From Lachnospiraceae bacterium (GTDB lineage: Bacteria; Bacillota; Clostridia; Lachnospirales; Lachnospiraceae), in assembly GCA_017524595.1 (NCBI GenBank), contig JAFXVI010000074.1:1-46920 (forward strand): 46,920 nucleotides of DNA, read 5' to 3'. The translations under genes and the position numbers were made by a program. The notes beneath the pieces were generated by a model. It was not told the DNA's origin and made no database searches. It worked only from the letters and a program-made list of their open reading frames with translations. Shown here one piece after another: positions 1-8,435 of this stretch. Positions within the stretch are counted from its first letter, which is position 1. Each line of letters starts with the position of its first letter.

Positions 1-235
1 GGGTTAGCAACGGTATAAAAATGGGTTAGCAGTGGCAGGCATCGTCCATTCTCCTTTCATTTATGCGGGTTGACAGTTCCAAAAATAATTTTGCTTCCCC
101 TCTCACGCCGTTCAAATTTGTTCGATTCCGCTACGAGCTGCGATAAGAAACCCCGTAAACATCACGTTTGCGGGGTATTTTTATACACAGTGCAGCGGTT
201 AGTAAGTGGTTAGTGCCACGTTTTAAGTTGTGAAA
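1..235. repeat. Core-plus-hairpin module, copy 1
   Basis: A 21-base block at 121-141 (starts TTCGATTCCGC, ends ACGAGCTGC) is followed by a hairpin at 151-175 (stem CCCCGTAAAC/GTTTGCGGGG) and a T-rich tail. Short direct repeats of the type GGTTAG(C/T)A lie on both sides, at about 2, 24, 197 and 208. The same core and a related hairpin recur at 8163 and 46592. Copies 1 and 2 also share a pyrimidine-rich stretch ending TTTATGCGGGTT. A recombinase remnant lies just to the right. Inference: a recombination or integration boundary; function unknown. Confidence 0.6.
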
Positions 236-251
236 CCCACATAAATACGGA

Positions 252-545
252 CTAAACACCAAAATCAACTATCTTTTCTATTGCCTCTTTTTGTGCTGAT
301 TTCGTCCGTACTTTTCTGATGTATGCCTTTGCGGTATCACGATCAGCCCATCCAAAGGTGCTCATCATCGTCACATCGTCCATGCCGTTTTTGGCAGCTT
401 CCGTTGCAAACCAAGACCTGACTTTGTGAGTTGACAGATACTCTATACCGAGTGATCTGCATGCATCCTTACCCATAAGCTCGGGACATCCTATCATGAT
501 CATGCAGATGCAGGGAGCCTGAAAGCCGCTATAAACAAGATAAGA
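252..545 (-). pseudogene. Tyrosine recombinase/integrase, C-terminal remnant
   Basis: The frame runs from just after a TGA near 546 to a stop at 252. It keeps the end of a phage-type integrase catalytic domain: STHKVRSWFATEAAKNG (the H-x-x-R box), MMSTFGWADRDTAKAYIR (GW in place of the usual GH) and the tyrosine that would be the nucleophile. The first Met is at 503, but the open frame continues about 14 codons upstream. Only about 97 codons remain, against roughly 300-400 in the family, so the N-terminal SAM-like domain and the first catalytic Arg are gone. It abuts core module 1, which suggests a decayed mobile element whose recombinase may have used those sites. Confidence 0.75.
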
Positions 546-614
546 TCACATGATGTATATCAGCTAAAAACCGCGAAAAGACATGGATTCAATATGAAAA
601 AGGAGGCTATCATT

Positions 615-677
615 ATGAAGAAATTCTTTTTACACTTAGAGGAAATGCTTGAGGCTTATTACAAGACTTTTGCTTAA
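615..677 (+). CDS. 20-residue peptide ORF
   Basis: A tiny ORF beginning MKKFFLHLEEML and ending YYKTFA has a near-perfect ribosome site (AAAGGAGG, about 598-605) and a strong Rho-independent terminator immediately downstream. The product is basic at its N-terminus, then amphipathic and aromatic-rich, with no signal peptide. The ribosome site, ORF and terminator together argue for real expression. It could be a small membrane-active or regulatory peptide, or the leader of a lost gene. I do not recognise a family. Confidence 0.45.
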   Translation: MKKFFLHLEEMLEAYYKTFA

Positions 678-705
678 TCGTTAATACATTTTTCCACTTT
701 AAACG

Positions 706-740
706 AGGAGTCCGCATAATCATTGCGGGCTCCTTTATTA
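706..740 (+). terminator. Rho-independent terminator
   Basis: Stem AGGAGTCCGCA (706-716) pairs with TGCGGGCTCCT (724-734), with one G-T pair, followed by a T-rich tract. It lies just after the 20-residue ORF. Confidence 0.75.
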
Positions 741-821
741 CTTTCACGTCTGACTTGCACATATGTGATAGAATCATTCTTAGAAAAATATTACCTACAC
801 ATATCGTATTCATGGTGTTTT

Positions 822-1673
822 ATGTTAGAGTGGTTAGAAGTACAGAAAGAAAAACTAAAGAATGAGTCCCCAAGAAAACGGTTTATAAGAGTAATAATAG
901 TATTATTGCTCCTCATTGTCTGGTATGAAATACCTGTTACAGAGCATATTAAGCTCAAGGAAGATAAGATTTCCTCACCATTTCGCCTTGCCTTGGTAAC
1001 TGACCTGCATTCATGCTCCTACAGCAAGGATCAGGCCTATCTGGTAAAGATGATCGATGACGAAAAACCAGACGCTGTATTGCTTTCCGGTGATATATTC
1101 GATGACAGATTGAGCGATGATAATACTAAAGCCTTCATAATGGCTATCGCTGGCAAATATAAATGCTATTATGTTACAGGCAACCACGAATTCTGGAGCG
1201 GCCGCGTTGAAGAAATGAAAGGATGGCTCAAGGATAATGGCGTGACTGTTCTCGATGGTAAATGCGTAAGTGAAGAGATAAACGGAAATGTCATTGATTT
1301 CTGCGGTATCGATGATCCTACGGATATGACTGATACCAAATGGATCGAGCAGCTCAATCAGGCATATTCTGCTTCCTCCCCGGAACATTACAGAATACTG
1401 CTGTCTCATAGACCGGAGAGATACGAAAAATACGAAAACTATTATTTTGATCTTGTGGTTTCCGGACATGCACATGGCGGACAGTGGAGGATCCCCTTTG
1501 TGAATATTGGCTTAGTAGCACCTGATCAAAACCTGTTCCCTAAGTATATAAGCGGATTATATGAACTTAATAACGGGGTAAAGATGATCGTTAGCAGAGG
1601 CCTTGCCCGCGAAAGTACACCAGCCCCCAGGTTTTTTAACCATCCGGAACTTGTTATCATTGATATCGAATAA
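822..1673 (+). CDS. Membrane-anchored metallophosphoesterase (YkuE/YaeI type)
   Basis: Calcineurin-like phosphodiesterase/phosphatase with a two-metal centre. The motifs are in order: LALVTDLHS (DxH), DAVLLSGDIFDD (GD), YYVTGNHEFW (GNHE), ILLSHRP and VVSGHAHGGQ (GHxH). A short basic segment and one hydrophobic helix (VIIVLLLLIVWY) at the N-terminus anchor the catalytic domain outside the membrane, as in YkuE-type proteins. I chose the ATG at 822 because the longer frame opens with TTG inside the preceding terminator; the ribosome site here is weak. Length 283 aa is normal. A HAD protein follows after 21 bases, probably in the same operon. The substrate is unknown; family members act on lipid or cell-wall phosphodiesters. 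Confidence 0.85.
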   Translation: MLEWLEVQKEKLKNESPRKRFIRVIIVLLLLIVWYEIPVTEHIKLKEDKISSPFRLALVTDLHSCSYSKDQAYLVKMIDDEKPDAVLLSGDIFDDRLSDDNTKAFIMAIAGKYKCYYVTGNHEFWSGRVEEMKGWLKDNGVTVLDGKCVSEEINGNVIDFCGIDDPTDMTDTKWIEQLNQAYSASSPEHYRILLSHRPERYEKYENYYFDLVVSGHAHGGQWRIPFVNIGLVAPDQNLFPKYISGLYELNNGVKMIVSRGLARESTPAPRFFNHPELVIIDIE

Positions 1674-1694
1674 TCTTTTGAAAGGACTGTAATT

Positions 1695-2096
1695 ATGCAA
1701 CTTGAACCTGAGCAGATAAGGATTTCCCCTATGCCAAAGACTTGGATCTTAGACCTTGACGGAACTTTAGTGCTCCATGACGGGCCATATATACTCGGGA
1801 GGGACGAATTCCTTCCGGGAGCACGTGAGTTCCTGGATTCCATACCGCGCAGGGATATGATCATCTTCCTTACCGCAAGAAGCGATTATGAAAAGGCCCA
1901 CACTATGCAGTTTCTTAAGGAAAATAACGTAAGATACGATCACATAATCTTCAACGCCGGCGAAGGTGAGCGTATAATGATCAACGATATGAAACCTGAT
2001 GGACTCGTGACAGCATATGCCGTTAATACTAAGCGGGATCGTTTCTGTCAGACTGAATTCATCACGGATAATACCATGGGAACAAGATTTGATTGA
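1695..2096 (+). CDS. Small HAD-superfamily phosphatase-like protein
   Basis: A 133-residue HAD domain without a cap: motif I WILDLDGTLV near residues 18-27, motif II IIFLTAR near 55-61, and a possible motif III/IV lysine in INDMKPDG. The motif I DxD is formed by DLD, so catalysis is plausible. The length fits minimal HAD hydrolases of the LNS2/polynucleotide-phosphatase sort. A ribosome site AAAGGACTG precedes the ATG. It lies 21 bases downstream of the metallophosphoesterase, so the two may act on related phosphate esters. The substrate is unknown. Confidence 0.7.
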   Translation: MQLEPEQIRISPMPKTWILDLDGTLVLHDGPYILGRDEFLPGAREFLDSIPRRDMIIFLTARSDYEKAHTMQFLKENNVRYDHIIFNAGEGERIMINDMKPDGLVTAYAVNTKRDRFCQTEFITDNTMGTRFD

Positions 2097-2127
2097 AAAA
2101 ATCTGATTAAATATGCGCAACTAAAAA

Positions 2128-2165
2128 CCCCGGGGCCAAAAATGTCTTAGTCCCGGAGCCTTTAA
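2128..2165 (+). terminator. Possible Rho-independent terminator
   Basis: CCCCGGGGC (2128-2136) pairs imperfectly with GTCCCGGAG (2150-2158), followed by CCTTTAAT. One mismatch and a short T tract make it moderate. Confidence 0.4.
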
Positions 2166-2312
2166 TAGGTTGTTAATGTGATTTTCATAGCGCCTCCTTG
2201 CTATTTGAGATATATCTCTTTGTTAATATATATATCGGCTTAATATATCATTTCTATAATATCTTTTTCACATATGATATACTTGTTTCACATTATTTTT
2301 CAAAGGATCATC

Positions 2313-2588
2313 ATGAATAAAATTATTAGAAAATGGATACGCTTCTACGGTCAGGTACAGGGTGTGGGATTCAGATACCGTGCCAAGATAGCGGCATCGT
2401 CCCTTGGAGTGACCGGCTGGGTGCATAATGAATACGATGGCTCCGTAAGCATGGAGATACAAGGTACTGAGGCGCAGATAGATGAGGTCATACTGTCTGT
2501 GGAACGCGGGACATATGTTAGGATTACGAATATGGATGTAAAAACGATCCCGGTTATAGACAATGAAAGGGGCTTTAGAACGAGGTAA
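2313..2588 (+). CDS. acyP: Acylphosphatase
   Basis: Hydrolyses acyl phosphates such as carbamoyl- or acetyl-phosphate (EC 3.6.1.7) in the cytoplasm. The family signature is intact: GQVQGVGFRYR carries the phosphate-binding Arg, and GWVHNEYDGSVSMEIQG carries the catalytic Asn. The 91-residue length is standard. I chose the ATG at 2313, preceded by AAAGGA, rather than the upstream ATG at 2274, which adds an unrelated hydrophobic tail. The lipoprotein gene starts three bases after the stop, so the two are co-transcribed. A TATAAT at 2255-2260 may be its -10 box, but no good -35 is seen. Confidence 0.92.
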   Translation: MNKIIRKWIRFYGQVQGVGFRYRAKIAASSLGVTGWVHNEYDGSVSMEIQGTEAQIDEVILSVERGTYVRITNMDVKTIPVIDNERGFRTR

Positions 2589-2591
2589 AAT

Positions 2592-3407
2592 ATGCATAAA
2601 CTAAAACAAATTGCGCTGCTGTCCTTAATCTTAGTATTAGGGATGACTGGGTGCACTAAGAAAGAAAACACAGAAATAATAGGCGGTGCCGATGAACCGA
2701 CAACAATCGTGCTTGAACCTGAGATAAGCAAAGATGAACCTAAAGAAACGGTGAACGATATCATAACAGATGATCAGGCTATCGCTGCCATCAAGAATTA
2801 CTGCCATATAAACAACCCGGATCTGGTGGATATCGAAAAGGCGGGCGAATATCCTGTATATTGGGAAATTGCCTCAAGTGACGACAAACAAATCGTTGTC
2901 CTATATAGGTCATACACCGGGGCACTGGTAAGATATTATATAGATCCCTCATCAGGAGACACCTATGTTACAGAGTTTGTTTCAGGGATTACTCCGGAAG
3001 AAGAGCGTACTGACGAAAGCTTTAATGTAAAGGATTATATCTCCGAAAATGAACCGTCTGCTGAAAATGTCTCTTCAGTACCGGGAACATGGGCAACGGC
3101 ATCCATGGGTTATGAGTATAATGGAGATGTACTTCCTGAATACCATGTACAGTTCACTGATTCCGAAGTCGTTTATGGCCATATGTTAGATGGGAAATTT
3201 GTCACAGATCATACTGCAAAGATCATTCACCTTGAAAAGACTGCATCCAGCGGATACAGAATACAGGTCGAATCATCTGGTGGTGGCCATTATACTTATC
3301 AGACTTCTGAAGAAGACGATAACGTTTTGGAATTCTACGAAACATGGGATAAGGATGATTTCCACAGCATGTATAGGGGCGGGGCCTCATTATGGAAGAT
3401 CGACTAA
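2592..3407 (+). CDS. Lipoprotein with PepSY-like repeat region (paralogue of 38814)
   Basis: A 271-residue exported lipoprotein: signal MHKLKQIALLSLILVLGMTGC with a lipobox (MTGC), a short acidic linker, a conserved central block (DDQAIAAIKNYC to GDTYVTEFVSGIT) resembling a PepSY-type fold, then a C-terminal domain beginning GTWATASMGYEY. The gene at 38814 encodes a protein of the same length sharing long blocks, including NPDL, SSDDK, RSYTGA, DESFNVKDY and GTWATASMGYEY. No catalytic motif is visible. It sits in an operon with acylphosphatase and likely acts at the outer face of the membrane. I do not recognise a named family. Confidence 0.75.
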   Translation: MHKLKQIALLSLILVLGMTGCTKKENTEIIGGADEPTTIVLEPEISKDEPKETVNDIITDDQAIAAIKNYCHINNPDLVDIEKAGEYPVYWEIASSDDKQIVVLYRSYTGALVRYYIDPSSGDTYVTEFVSGITPEEERTDESFNVKDYISENEPSAENVSSVPGTWATASMGYEYNGDVLPEYHVQFTDSEVVYGHMLDGKFVTDHTAKIIHLEKTASSGYRIQVESSGGGHYTYQTSEEDDNVLEFYETWDKDDFHSMYRGGASLWKID

Positions 3408-3638
3408 AAACCAAGAGGACAGGTCGCCAATGTACTTAATACTTGTTTTATCTAGCAATAGTTTTCTTGTGTTTTTTCTGTAATCTCTTTTATAAAAATA
3501 CGATGGACATATAAAAGATATAATACCATTATTGTTGAGAAACGGAATATCATTAAACAGTATTCTTTTTGTTTCTTATTTTACTGTTTGTGATAAAATA
3601 AATTAGGGTGAAAACATATTCATTACAGGAAAAGAACA

Positions 3639-6600
3639 ATGAAGAGTGAAAACAAAGAGAAATTCAAAGAGCGCATGGAGCAGATAAAGGCCGACAGAAA
3701 GGAAAGGCTCAAAACCTACCGGAAATGGATGATGCACAGCATCTTCGGAAACCTCGGCTTCAAAAACCTCGATAACAAGATGCGCCGGGCTTATATAGTA
3801 AGGGATGTCCTCATTGCCCTGATGGCAGTATGCAGCATCGGCATTTACTGGCTGTGTTTCCTTGATGCCAATGTGCCGGAAGCGGTGTCTGTGTTCCTCT
3901 TTATTTTCTATCTTATACCGATAGCCTTTGTGTCCATCGTTTACGGCTGGTACGGAGGAATCCTCTGTTTTACGCCCTTCTTCGTGGTGGCTGTGATCCT
4001 CTCACCGGGGAATGCCTATTTCCTCTTCTTCCACCTGGTCGCCATATATGTGTACAGCTATATCAAGGCCAAGGGACTTTGTTCAAGCCTTATCCGCACC
4101 CTTGTCACAGGGCTTGTTTCGGGGCTTTTCATTTCGGGAGTCTATTACCTTATATTTGTCCTTATCGCAGGAGAGTCGTTCTCTGCGGTTAACATAACTT
4201 CCATGCTCGCACATTTGTCCAACATAGTTCCACAGTCCGTTCTCATCTGTCTCTTTATCCACTGGTTCAGCTCCGAAAAAAGGAAGGACTTCCGCAGCCG
4301 CATAGGCTATGCAGAGACATCGCCAATGTCTGTAATGCGGGAGGATGGAACCTCATTAAAGAAAGGATACCGCGGCTTATCCGGCAAGATATTCGCCATC
4401 CTTCTTATCGAGGCAGTGTTTATGGGTGTTGCCGCAGCCTTTTTCGCAAACAGTCTGGTCCCCAAGATGATGGAAAGATACCGCCAGGAGCATGCTGCAG
4501 CAGTCATCGGATCCACGCAGGATGACACTGCATCCGAAAAACCGTCCACCAAGCCTTCAAGGAAACCCGATTCCGTATATGGCGACCTGTCACAGATGGT
4601 CGGCTTCAATGATGCATTCGATGCGGCAAGGGAACATGCGATACATGACCGGTTTGCCTTCGACGATCAGGGGATCGCCTTTGACTTAAAGCTCATCATG
4701 CTCCTTCTGTGCATCATCCACCCGATCGTCCTTGTGGCCAATTATGTCGGACAGATGCTGATAGTAAAGCCCATAGTCAGCATCACCGGGATCATGGATA
4801 AATTCGATGACGAGGAAGAACAGCGCCTCCTGGTCGAAAAGGAGCTGTCAGAACTTACCATAAACAGCGAGGATGAGATAGAGTCACTCTATAAGGTCAT
4901 CTACAGGATGTCGAGTGAGCTGAACAGCTACATCGAAGATATGAAGCGCGAACAGCAGCTTAAGGAAGACCTGCGTGTAGCCAAGGCCTCATCTGAGGCA
5001 AAGTCAACCTTCTTGTCCAACGTATCCCACGAGATAAGGACTCCTATCAATGCGGTCCTTGGCATGGATGAGATGATCCTTCGCGAAAGCAGCGATAAGG
5101 AGATACTTAAATACGCAGCCGATATCAAGAATTCCGGGAAAACTCTCTTAAGCCTTATAAACGACCTGCTTGATTTTTCCAAGATCGAAGCAGGCAAAAT
5201 GGAGATAATCCCGGTTGAATATGAATTAAGCTCGACGATAAACGACCTTATCAACATGGTCCGCGCAAAGGCCGAAGACAAGGGGCTTAAGCTTAACATA
5301 GATGTTGATCCGTCCATGCCCCATGTACTTTTCGGCGATGAGATCCGCATCAAACAGTGTATACTCAATATCCTCAACAATGCCGTCAAATATACACAGA
5401 AGGGGTCGGTCACCATGACCGTATCTTATAAGAAGCTCGGGGACAATAAGGAAGGAATCCTGTCGGGTAACAATGTCCGGGATAAGGAAGATCAGGCAGG
5501 CAGTGATGAAATTGCTCTCTGCATCAGGGTGAAAGATACCGGTATCGGCATCAAGGAGGAAGACCTTAAGAAGCTCTACTCCCCCTTCGAGCGTATCGAG
5601 GAAGAACGGAACAGGAATATCGAGGGGTCCGGCCTTGGCATGAGCATAGTCAAGCACCTCCTTGATATGATGGGATCAAGCTTAAGCGTCACCAGCGTCT
5701 ACGGTGAGGGGTCTGACTTTTCCTTCGAAGTAAACCAGAAGGTCATAAACTGGGAGCCCATAGGCGACTTTAACGAAACCTATATAAGATCACTCGAAAG
5801 CATCGAACGCTACCGGGTAAGCTTTATCGCACCTGATGCCCATATCCTGGTAGTGGACGATACACCTATAAACCTCACGGTCATTAAGTCGCTCCTTAAA
5901 GACACGAAGGTCAATATCGATACCGCAGCAAGCGGGCCCGAGTGCCTCGATAAGGTAAGGACCGCAAGCTACGATATCATCTTTATGGACCAGCGTATGC
6001 CCGAGATGGACGGAACCGAGACCCTGCATGCCATGAAGACCCTGACAAGGGATGAAAACCGCAGTTACGATGCACCGGTCATCATCCTCACCGCCAATGT
6101 GGTCGCGGGGGCAAAGGAACAGTTCATAAGTGAAGGCTTCAACGATTACCTGAGTAAACCCGTGGATGCACTGAAGCTTGAGCACATGATCGCCGAATAC
6201 CTGCCATCCGGCAAAGTCATGGAGCCCCCGGAAGAAACGGAGGAAGATTCGAATGAAAGCGCAGGCGGGGACAGCAGCGATGGCAGTGCCTTCATGAATG
6301 ATTATTCCGCAATAAAGGGAATAGATATCGATGCGGCATTGAAGAACTGCTTAAATGCGGATATACTTAAGAATACAGTCCATGATTTTTATGCATATTT
6401 CGAAACCGGCTCCGGGAAGATCAAAGATACCTGGAAGGCCGGAAATATCAAGGACTACACGGTTGCAGTGCATGCACTTAAGAGCTCATCAAGGCTTATT
6501 GGAGCCATGGATCTTAGTAAGATGGCCGCAGGGCTTGAAGAAAGCGGGGACGCGGAAGATATCACTGCAATAAACGAAGGCACTTCCGCCCTTTTGGAAA

Positions 6601-6878
6601 AATACACCTACTATTTTGACAGCCTGGCTGCCATATTTAGAGAGACTAAAGAGGCTGATGATGACCGCGAGATGATCGATCCTTCTGCCCTGTCGGAAGC
6701 TTACGGGGCGATAAAGGAGGCTGTGGCTGCCTTTGACTTTAATACGGCGGATGAACTTGTGGGTATGCTTAAGGAATACCGGATGCCGCCGGAAGAAGAG
6801 GCCCGCTACGAGCGGATATGCGGCATGATCACAAGGCTTGAGAGAGATACGATCTTGGAGGAACTTAACAATGGATAA
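3639..6878 (+). CDS. Hybrid sensor histidine kinase (HisKA-HATPase-REC-Hpt)
   Basis: A 1079-residue phosphorelay kinase. The N-terminal half has about seven hydrophobic helices (residues 50-230 and 250-275) and another near 350. HisKA carries SHEIRTPINAVLGMDE with the phospho-His near 464. HATPase_c has the N-box NILNNAVKY near 580, DTGIGI near 633 and GSGLGMSIVKHLL. The receiver has VVDDTPIN and MDQRMPEMDG with the phospho-Asp near 784. The Hpt domain has AVHALKSSSRLIG with the phospho-His near 945. The domain order allows a full His-Asp-His relay, probably passed to the regulator whose start codon overlaps its end. The signal sensed by the membrane domain is unknown. Confidence 0.93.
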   Translation: MKSENKEKFKERMEQIKADRKERLKTYRKWMMHSIFGNLGFKNLDNKMRRAYIVRDVLIALMAVCSIGIYWLCFLDANVPEAVSVFLFIFYLIPIAFVSIVYGWYGGILCFTPFFVVAVILSPGNAYFLFFHLVAIYVYSYIKAKGLCSSLIRTLVTGLVSGLFISGVYYLIFVLIAGESFSAVNITSMLAHLSNIVPQSVLICLFIHWFSSEKRKDFRSRIGYAETSPMSVMREDGTSLKKGYRGLSGKIFAILLIEAVFMGVAAAFFANSLVPKMMERYRQEHAAAVIGSTQDDTASEKPSTKPSRKPDSVYGDLSQMVGFNDAFDAAREHAIHDRFAFDDQGIAFDLKLIMLLLCIIHPIVLVANYVGQMLIVKPIVSITGIMDKFDDEEEQRLLVEKELSELTINSEDEIESLYKVIYRMSSELNSYIEDMKREQQLKEDLRVAKASSEAKSTFLSNVSHEIRTPINAVLGMDEMILRESSDKEILKYAADIKNSGKTLLSLINDLLDFSKIEAGKMEIIPVEYELSSTINDLINMVRAKAEDKGLKLNIDVDPSMPHVLFGDEIRIKQCILNILNNAVKYTQKGSVTMTVSYKKLGDNKEGILSGNNVRDKEDQAGSDEIALCIRVKDTGIGIKEEDLKKLYSPFERIEEERNRNIEGSGLGMSIVKHLLDMMGSSLSVTSVYGEGSDFSFEVNQKVINWEPIGDFNETYIRSLESIERYRVSFIAPDAHILVVDDTPINLTVIKSLLKDTKVNIDTAASGPECLDKVRTASYDIIFMDQRMPEMDGTETLHAMKTLTRDENRSYDAPVIILTANVVAGAKEQFISEGFNDYLSKPVDALKLEHMIAEYLPSGKVMEPPEETEEDSNESAGGDSSDGSAFMNDYSAIKGIDIDAALKNCLNADILKNTVHDFYAYFETGSGKIKDTWKAGNIKDYTVAVHALKSSSRLIGAMDLSKMAAGLEESGDAEDITAINEGTSALLEKYTYYFDSLAAIFRETKEADDDREMIDPSALSEAYGAIKEAVAAFDFNTADELVGMLKEYRMPPEEEARYERICGMITRLERDTILEELNNG

Positions 6879-7617
6879 AAAGGTACTGATAATCGGACAG
6901 GCGGGATTTATGATGAACGCCATAGTAAACGGAATCAAAAAGGCTGAATACGAAGTTGAAAAGACAGAGGCCAAGATAGATGTACTTGATAAAACAGAAG
7001 CGCTTCCAAGGCTTGTCATCCTCTACCTTGATTCCGACAATGCTTCCGACAGCCGCTTCTTAACATATCTTAAGGACCTTGTGCTTGAAAAGGAAATATG
7101 CCTCTTCCTTGTCGGCGAACCCGAAGAAGTTGGAGAAGTCAGGAGTATAGTTCCCGAAGAAGCGATCCACAAGGTAATGCTGCGGCCCCTTAATGTTAAT
7201 GACCTTGTTTCCGAACTCGATGAGGCCATAAAGCTCGGGACTGAGGCTGAGGCCAGGAAGAAGATACTCATTGTGGATGATGACCCCACCATGCTTCGTA
7301 TGATAAAGTCACTCCTTGGCGAAAAGTACCTTGTATATGTAGCGGGCTCGGGGATGAATGCCATCACCTTCCTTGCGACCAACAAGATTGACCTTATACT
7401 CCTTGACTACGAGATGCCCGTTATCTCGGGTGCCAAGGTGCTTGAGATGATAAGGTCGGAGGTATCCACCCAGGATATCCCGGTCATGTTCTTAACCGCG
7501 AAGAACGATAAAGAGAGCGTTATGCAGGTGTTGGCGCTTAAGCCAGAGAAATACCTCTTAAAGACCATGCCGCCCGAAGAATGGATGCAGAATATAGATG
7601 AGTTTTTCAGTCGCTGA
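6871..7617 (+). CDS. Response regulator with two receiver-like domains
   Basis: The ATG at 6871 overlaps the stop of the hybrid kinase by eight bases, so translation is coupled; a ribosome site (TTGGAGGAAC) lies in the kinase 3' end. The first ~125 residues look like a degenerate receiver (KVLIIGQAG, LVILYLDSDNA, LFLVGEPEE). The second half is an intact receiver: KKILIVDDDPTMLR, LILLDYEMPVISG with the phospho-Asp near 179, VMFLTAKND and YLLKTMPPEEW with the conserved Lys. There is no DNA-binding or enzymatic output domain, so it probably acts through protein contacts or as a relay intermediate for the Hpt domain. Confidence 0.85.
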   Translation: MDKKVLIIGQAGFMMNAIVNGIKKAEYEVEKTEAKIDVLDKTEALPRLVILYLDSDNASDSRFLTYLKDLVLEKEICLFLVGEPEEVGEVRSIVPEEAIHKVMLRPLNVNDLVSELDEAIKLGTEAEARKKILIVDDDPTMLRMIKSLLGEKYLVYVAGSGMNAITFLATNKIDLILLDYEMPVISGAKVLEMIRSEVSTQDIPVMFLTAKNDKESVMQVLALKPEKYLLKTMPPEEWMQNIDEFFSR

Positions 7618-7636
7618 CTGCACATTTTGAACATTC

Positions 7637-7690
7637 AAAAAGGGGCTGTCGCTTTAGGTGATTAATTCATCTGGGCGATGGCCCTTTTTT
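7637..7690 (+). terminator. Rho-independent terminator
   Basis: AAAAAGGGGCTGTCGC and GCGATGGCCCTTTTTT form a long stem with one bulge, ending in six T. It closes the kinase/regulator operon and, being A/T symmetric, could also serve the minus strand. Confidence 0.85.
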
Positions 7691-7886
7691 ATGTGATGAT
7701 AACTATGTTTTTATACTTGAAGGACTGGTATTTTTCCATATCTTTCAAAAACGGGATAAGTGTAAGCGTGTCGGTCGGATTTGGGTATATACCGACCCAT
7801 GTCACGTATTCCGAATCCACGCCATGCTGAAGGTTATAAGCCGGTTTGAGCTGCCCGTTAAGCATTGCATCTTCCTTCATCCTCAT
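7689..7886 (-). pseudogene. IS1182-type transposase fragment
   Basis: About 65 codons match the middle of an IS1182-family DDE transposase: MLNGQLKPAYNLQHGVDSEY followed by PTDTLTLIPFLKDME and FKYKNI. In intact copies this stretch precedes a catalytic acidic residue; here the frame ends at a terminator. Full transposases have about 450-550 residues, so both ends are missing and no inverted repeats are visible. It marks old mobile-element activity beside core module 2. Confidence 0.7.
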
Positions 7887-7999
7887 AATATGTATAAGTA
7901 TATGTATCGTCAGTATATTATGAATAGTTCAAGACGACCGGATATCGATGTTTTAATATCAAAGATGAATAACTCGGCAAAAAGTATTCATAAAAGTGT

Positions 8000-8245
8000 G
8001 GTTGAGCAAAATAAATCTGCTAACTTATTTGGTTGAGCAGCGGTTGAGCAGGGACACATGTATAGTTGAGCAGAGTTAGGTGTTTCCCGTTTCTCCTTTC
8101 TTTATGCGGGTTTACGGGTTATAAATCTTCAGGGGGTCACCCTCTTACGGTATCGAAAATACTTCGATTCCGCTACGAGCTGCTTTTTGAAAAACACCGC
8201 AAACCTGCATAAATGCGAAGGTTTGCGGTGTTTTTGTTGCAAAAA
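8000..8245. repeat. Core-plus-hairpin module, copy 2
   Basis: The 21-base core (TTCGATTCCGC..ACGAGCTGC) lies at 8163-8183. It is followed by a perfect 13-bp hairpin (8194-8206 with 8219-8231, arm ACACCGCAAACCT) and a T run. Direct repeats of GGTTGAGCA lie to the left at 8000, 8031, 8042 and, as AGTTGAGCA, at 8064. TTTCTCCTTTC and TTTATGCGGGTT between the repeats and the core match module 1. The hairpin could terminate transcription in either direction. Confidence 0.6.
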
Positions 8246-8387
8246 TTCACAGCGTTTCGATACCTTACAAACCGCTTAAAACCGGTAGGATATGGGATGA
8301 ATTAAGGGATGTGATATTGTTTTTCTCGTATGTGATTTTATAGTATAATATATGTATCCGAGATAAAAATATAAAGGACAGAAAGCA

Positions 8388-8423
8388 ATGGGATACTGCA
8401 CATGGACAGGTATGAATGAATAA
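8388..8423 (+). CDS. Possible 11-residue leader peptide
   Basis: MGYCTWTGMNE is encoded directly before the decarboxylase. It has its own ribosome site (AAAGGACAG), and its TAA overlaps the ribosome site of the decarboxylase (TAAGGAG, 8421-8427). It contains Tyr, Cys and one Trp. The arrangement suggests translational coupling or an attenuation leader, but only one Trp and no clear terminator/antiterminator pair are seen, so it may be chance. Confidence 0.35.
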   Translation: MGYCTWTGMNE

Positions 8424-8435
8424 GGAGATATTACT

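Noticed and set aside
121..141. Core sequence resembles a tRNA T-loop (TTCGATTCC)
   Set aside because: No matching acceptor, D or anticodon arms could be folded around any of the three copies.
758..774. Palindrome CACATATGTG next to TAGAAT as a promoter/operator for the metallophosphoesterase
   Set aside because: No -35 box at suitable distance; the palindrome is short enough to be chance.
8317..8349. TTGTTT and TATAAT as promoter of the decarboxylase
   Set aside because: Spacing is 21 bases, too long for a confident sigma-A promoter, so it is not listed as a feature.
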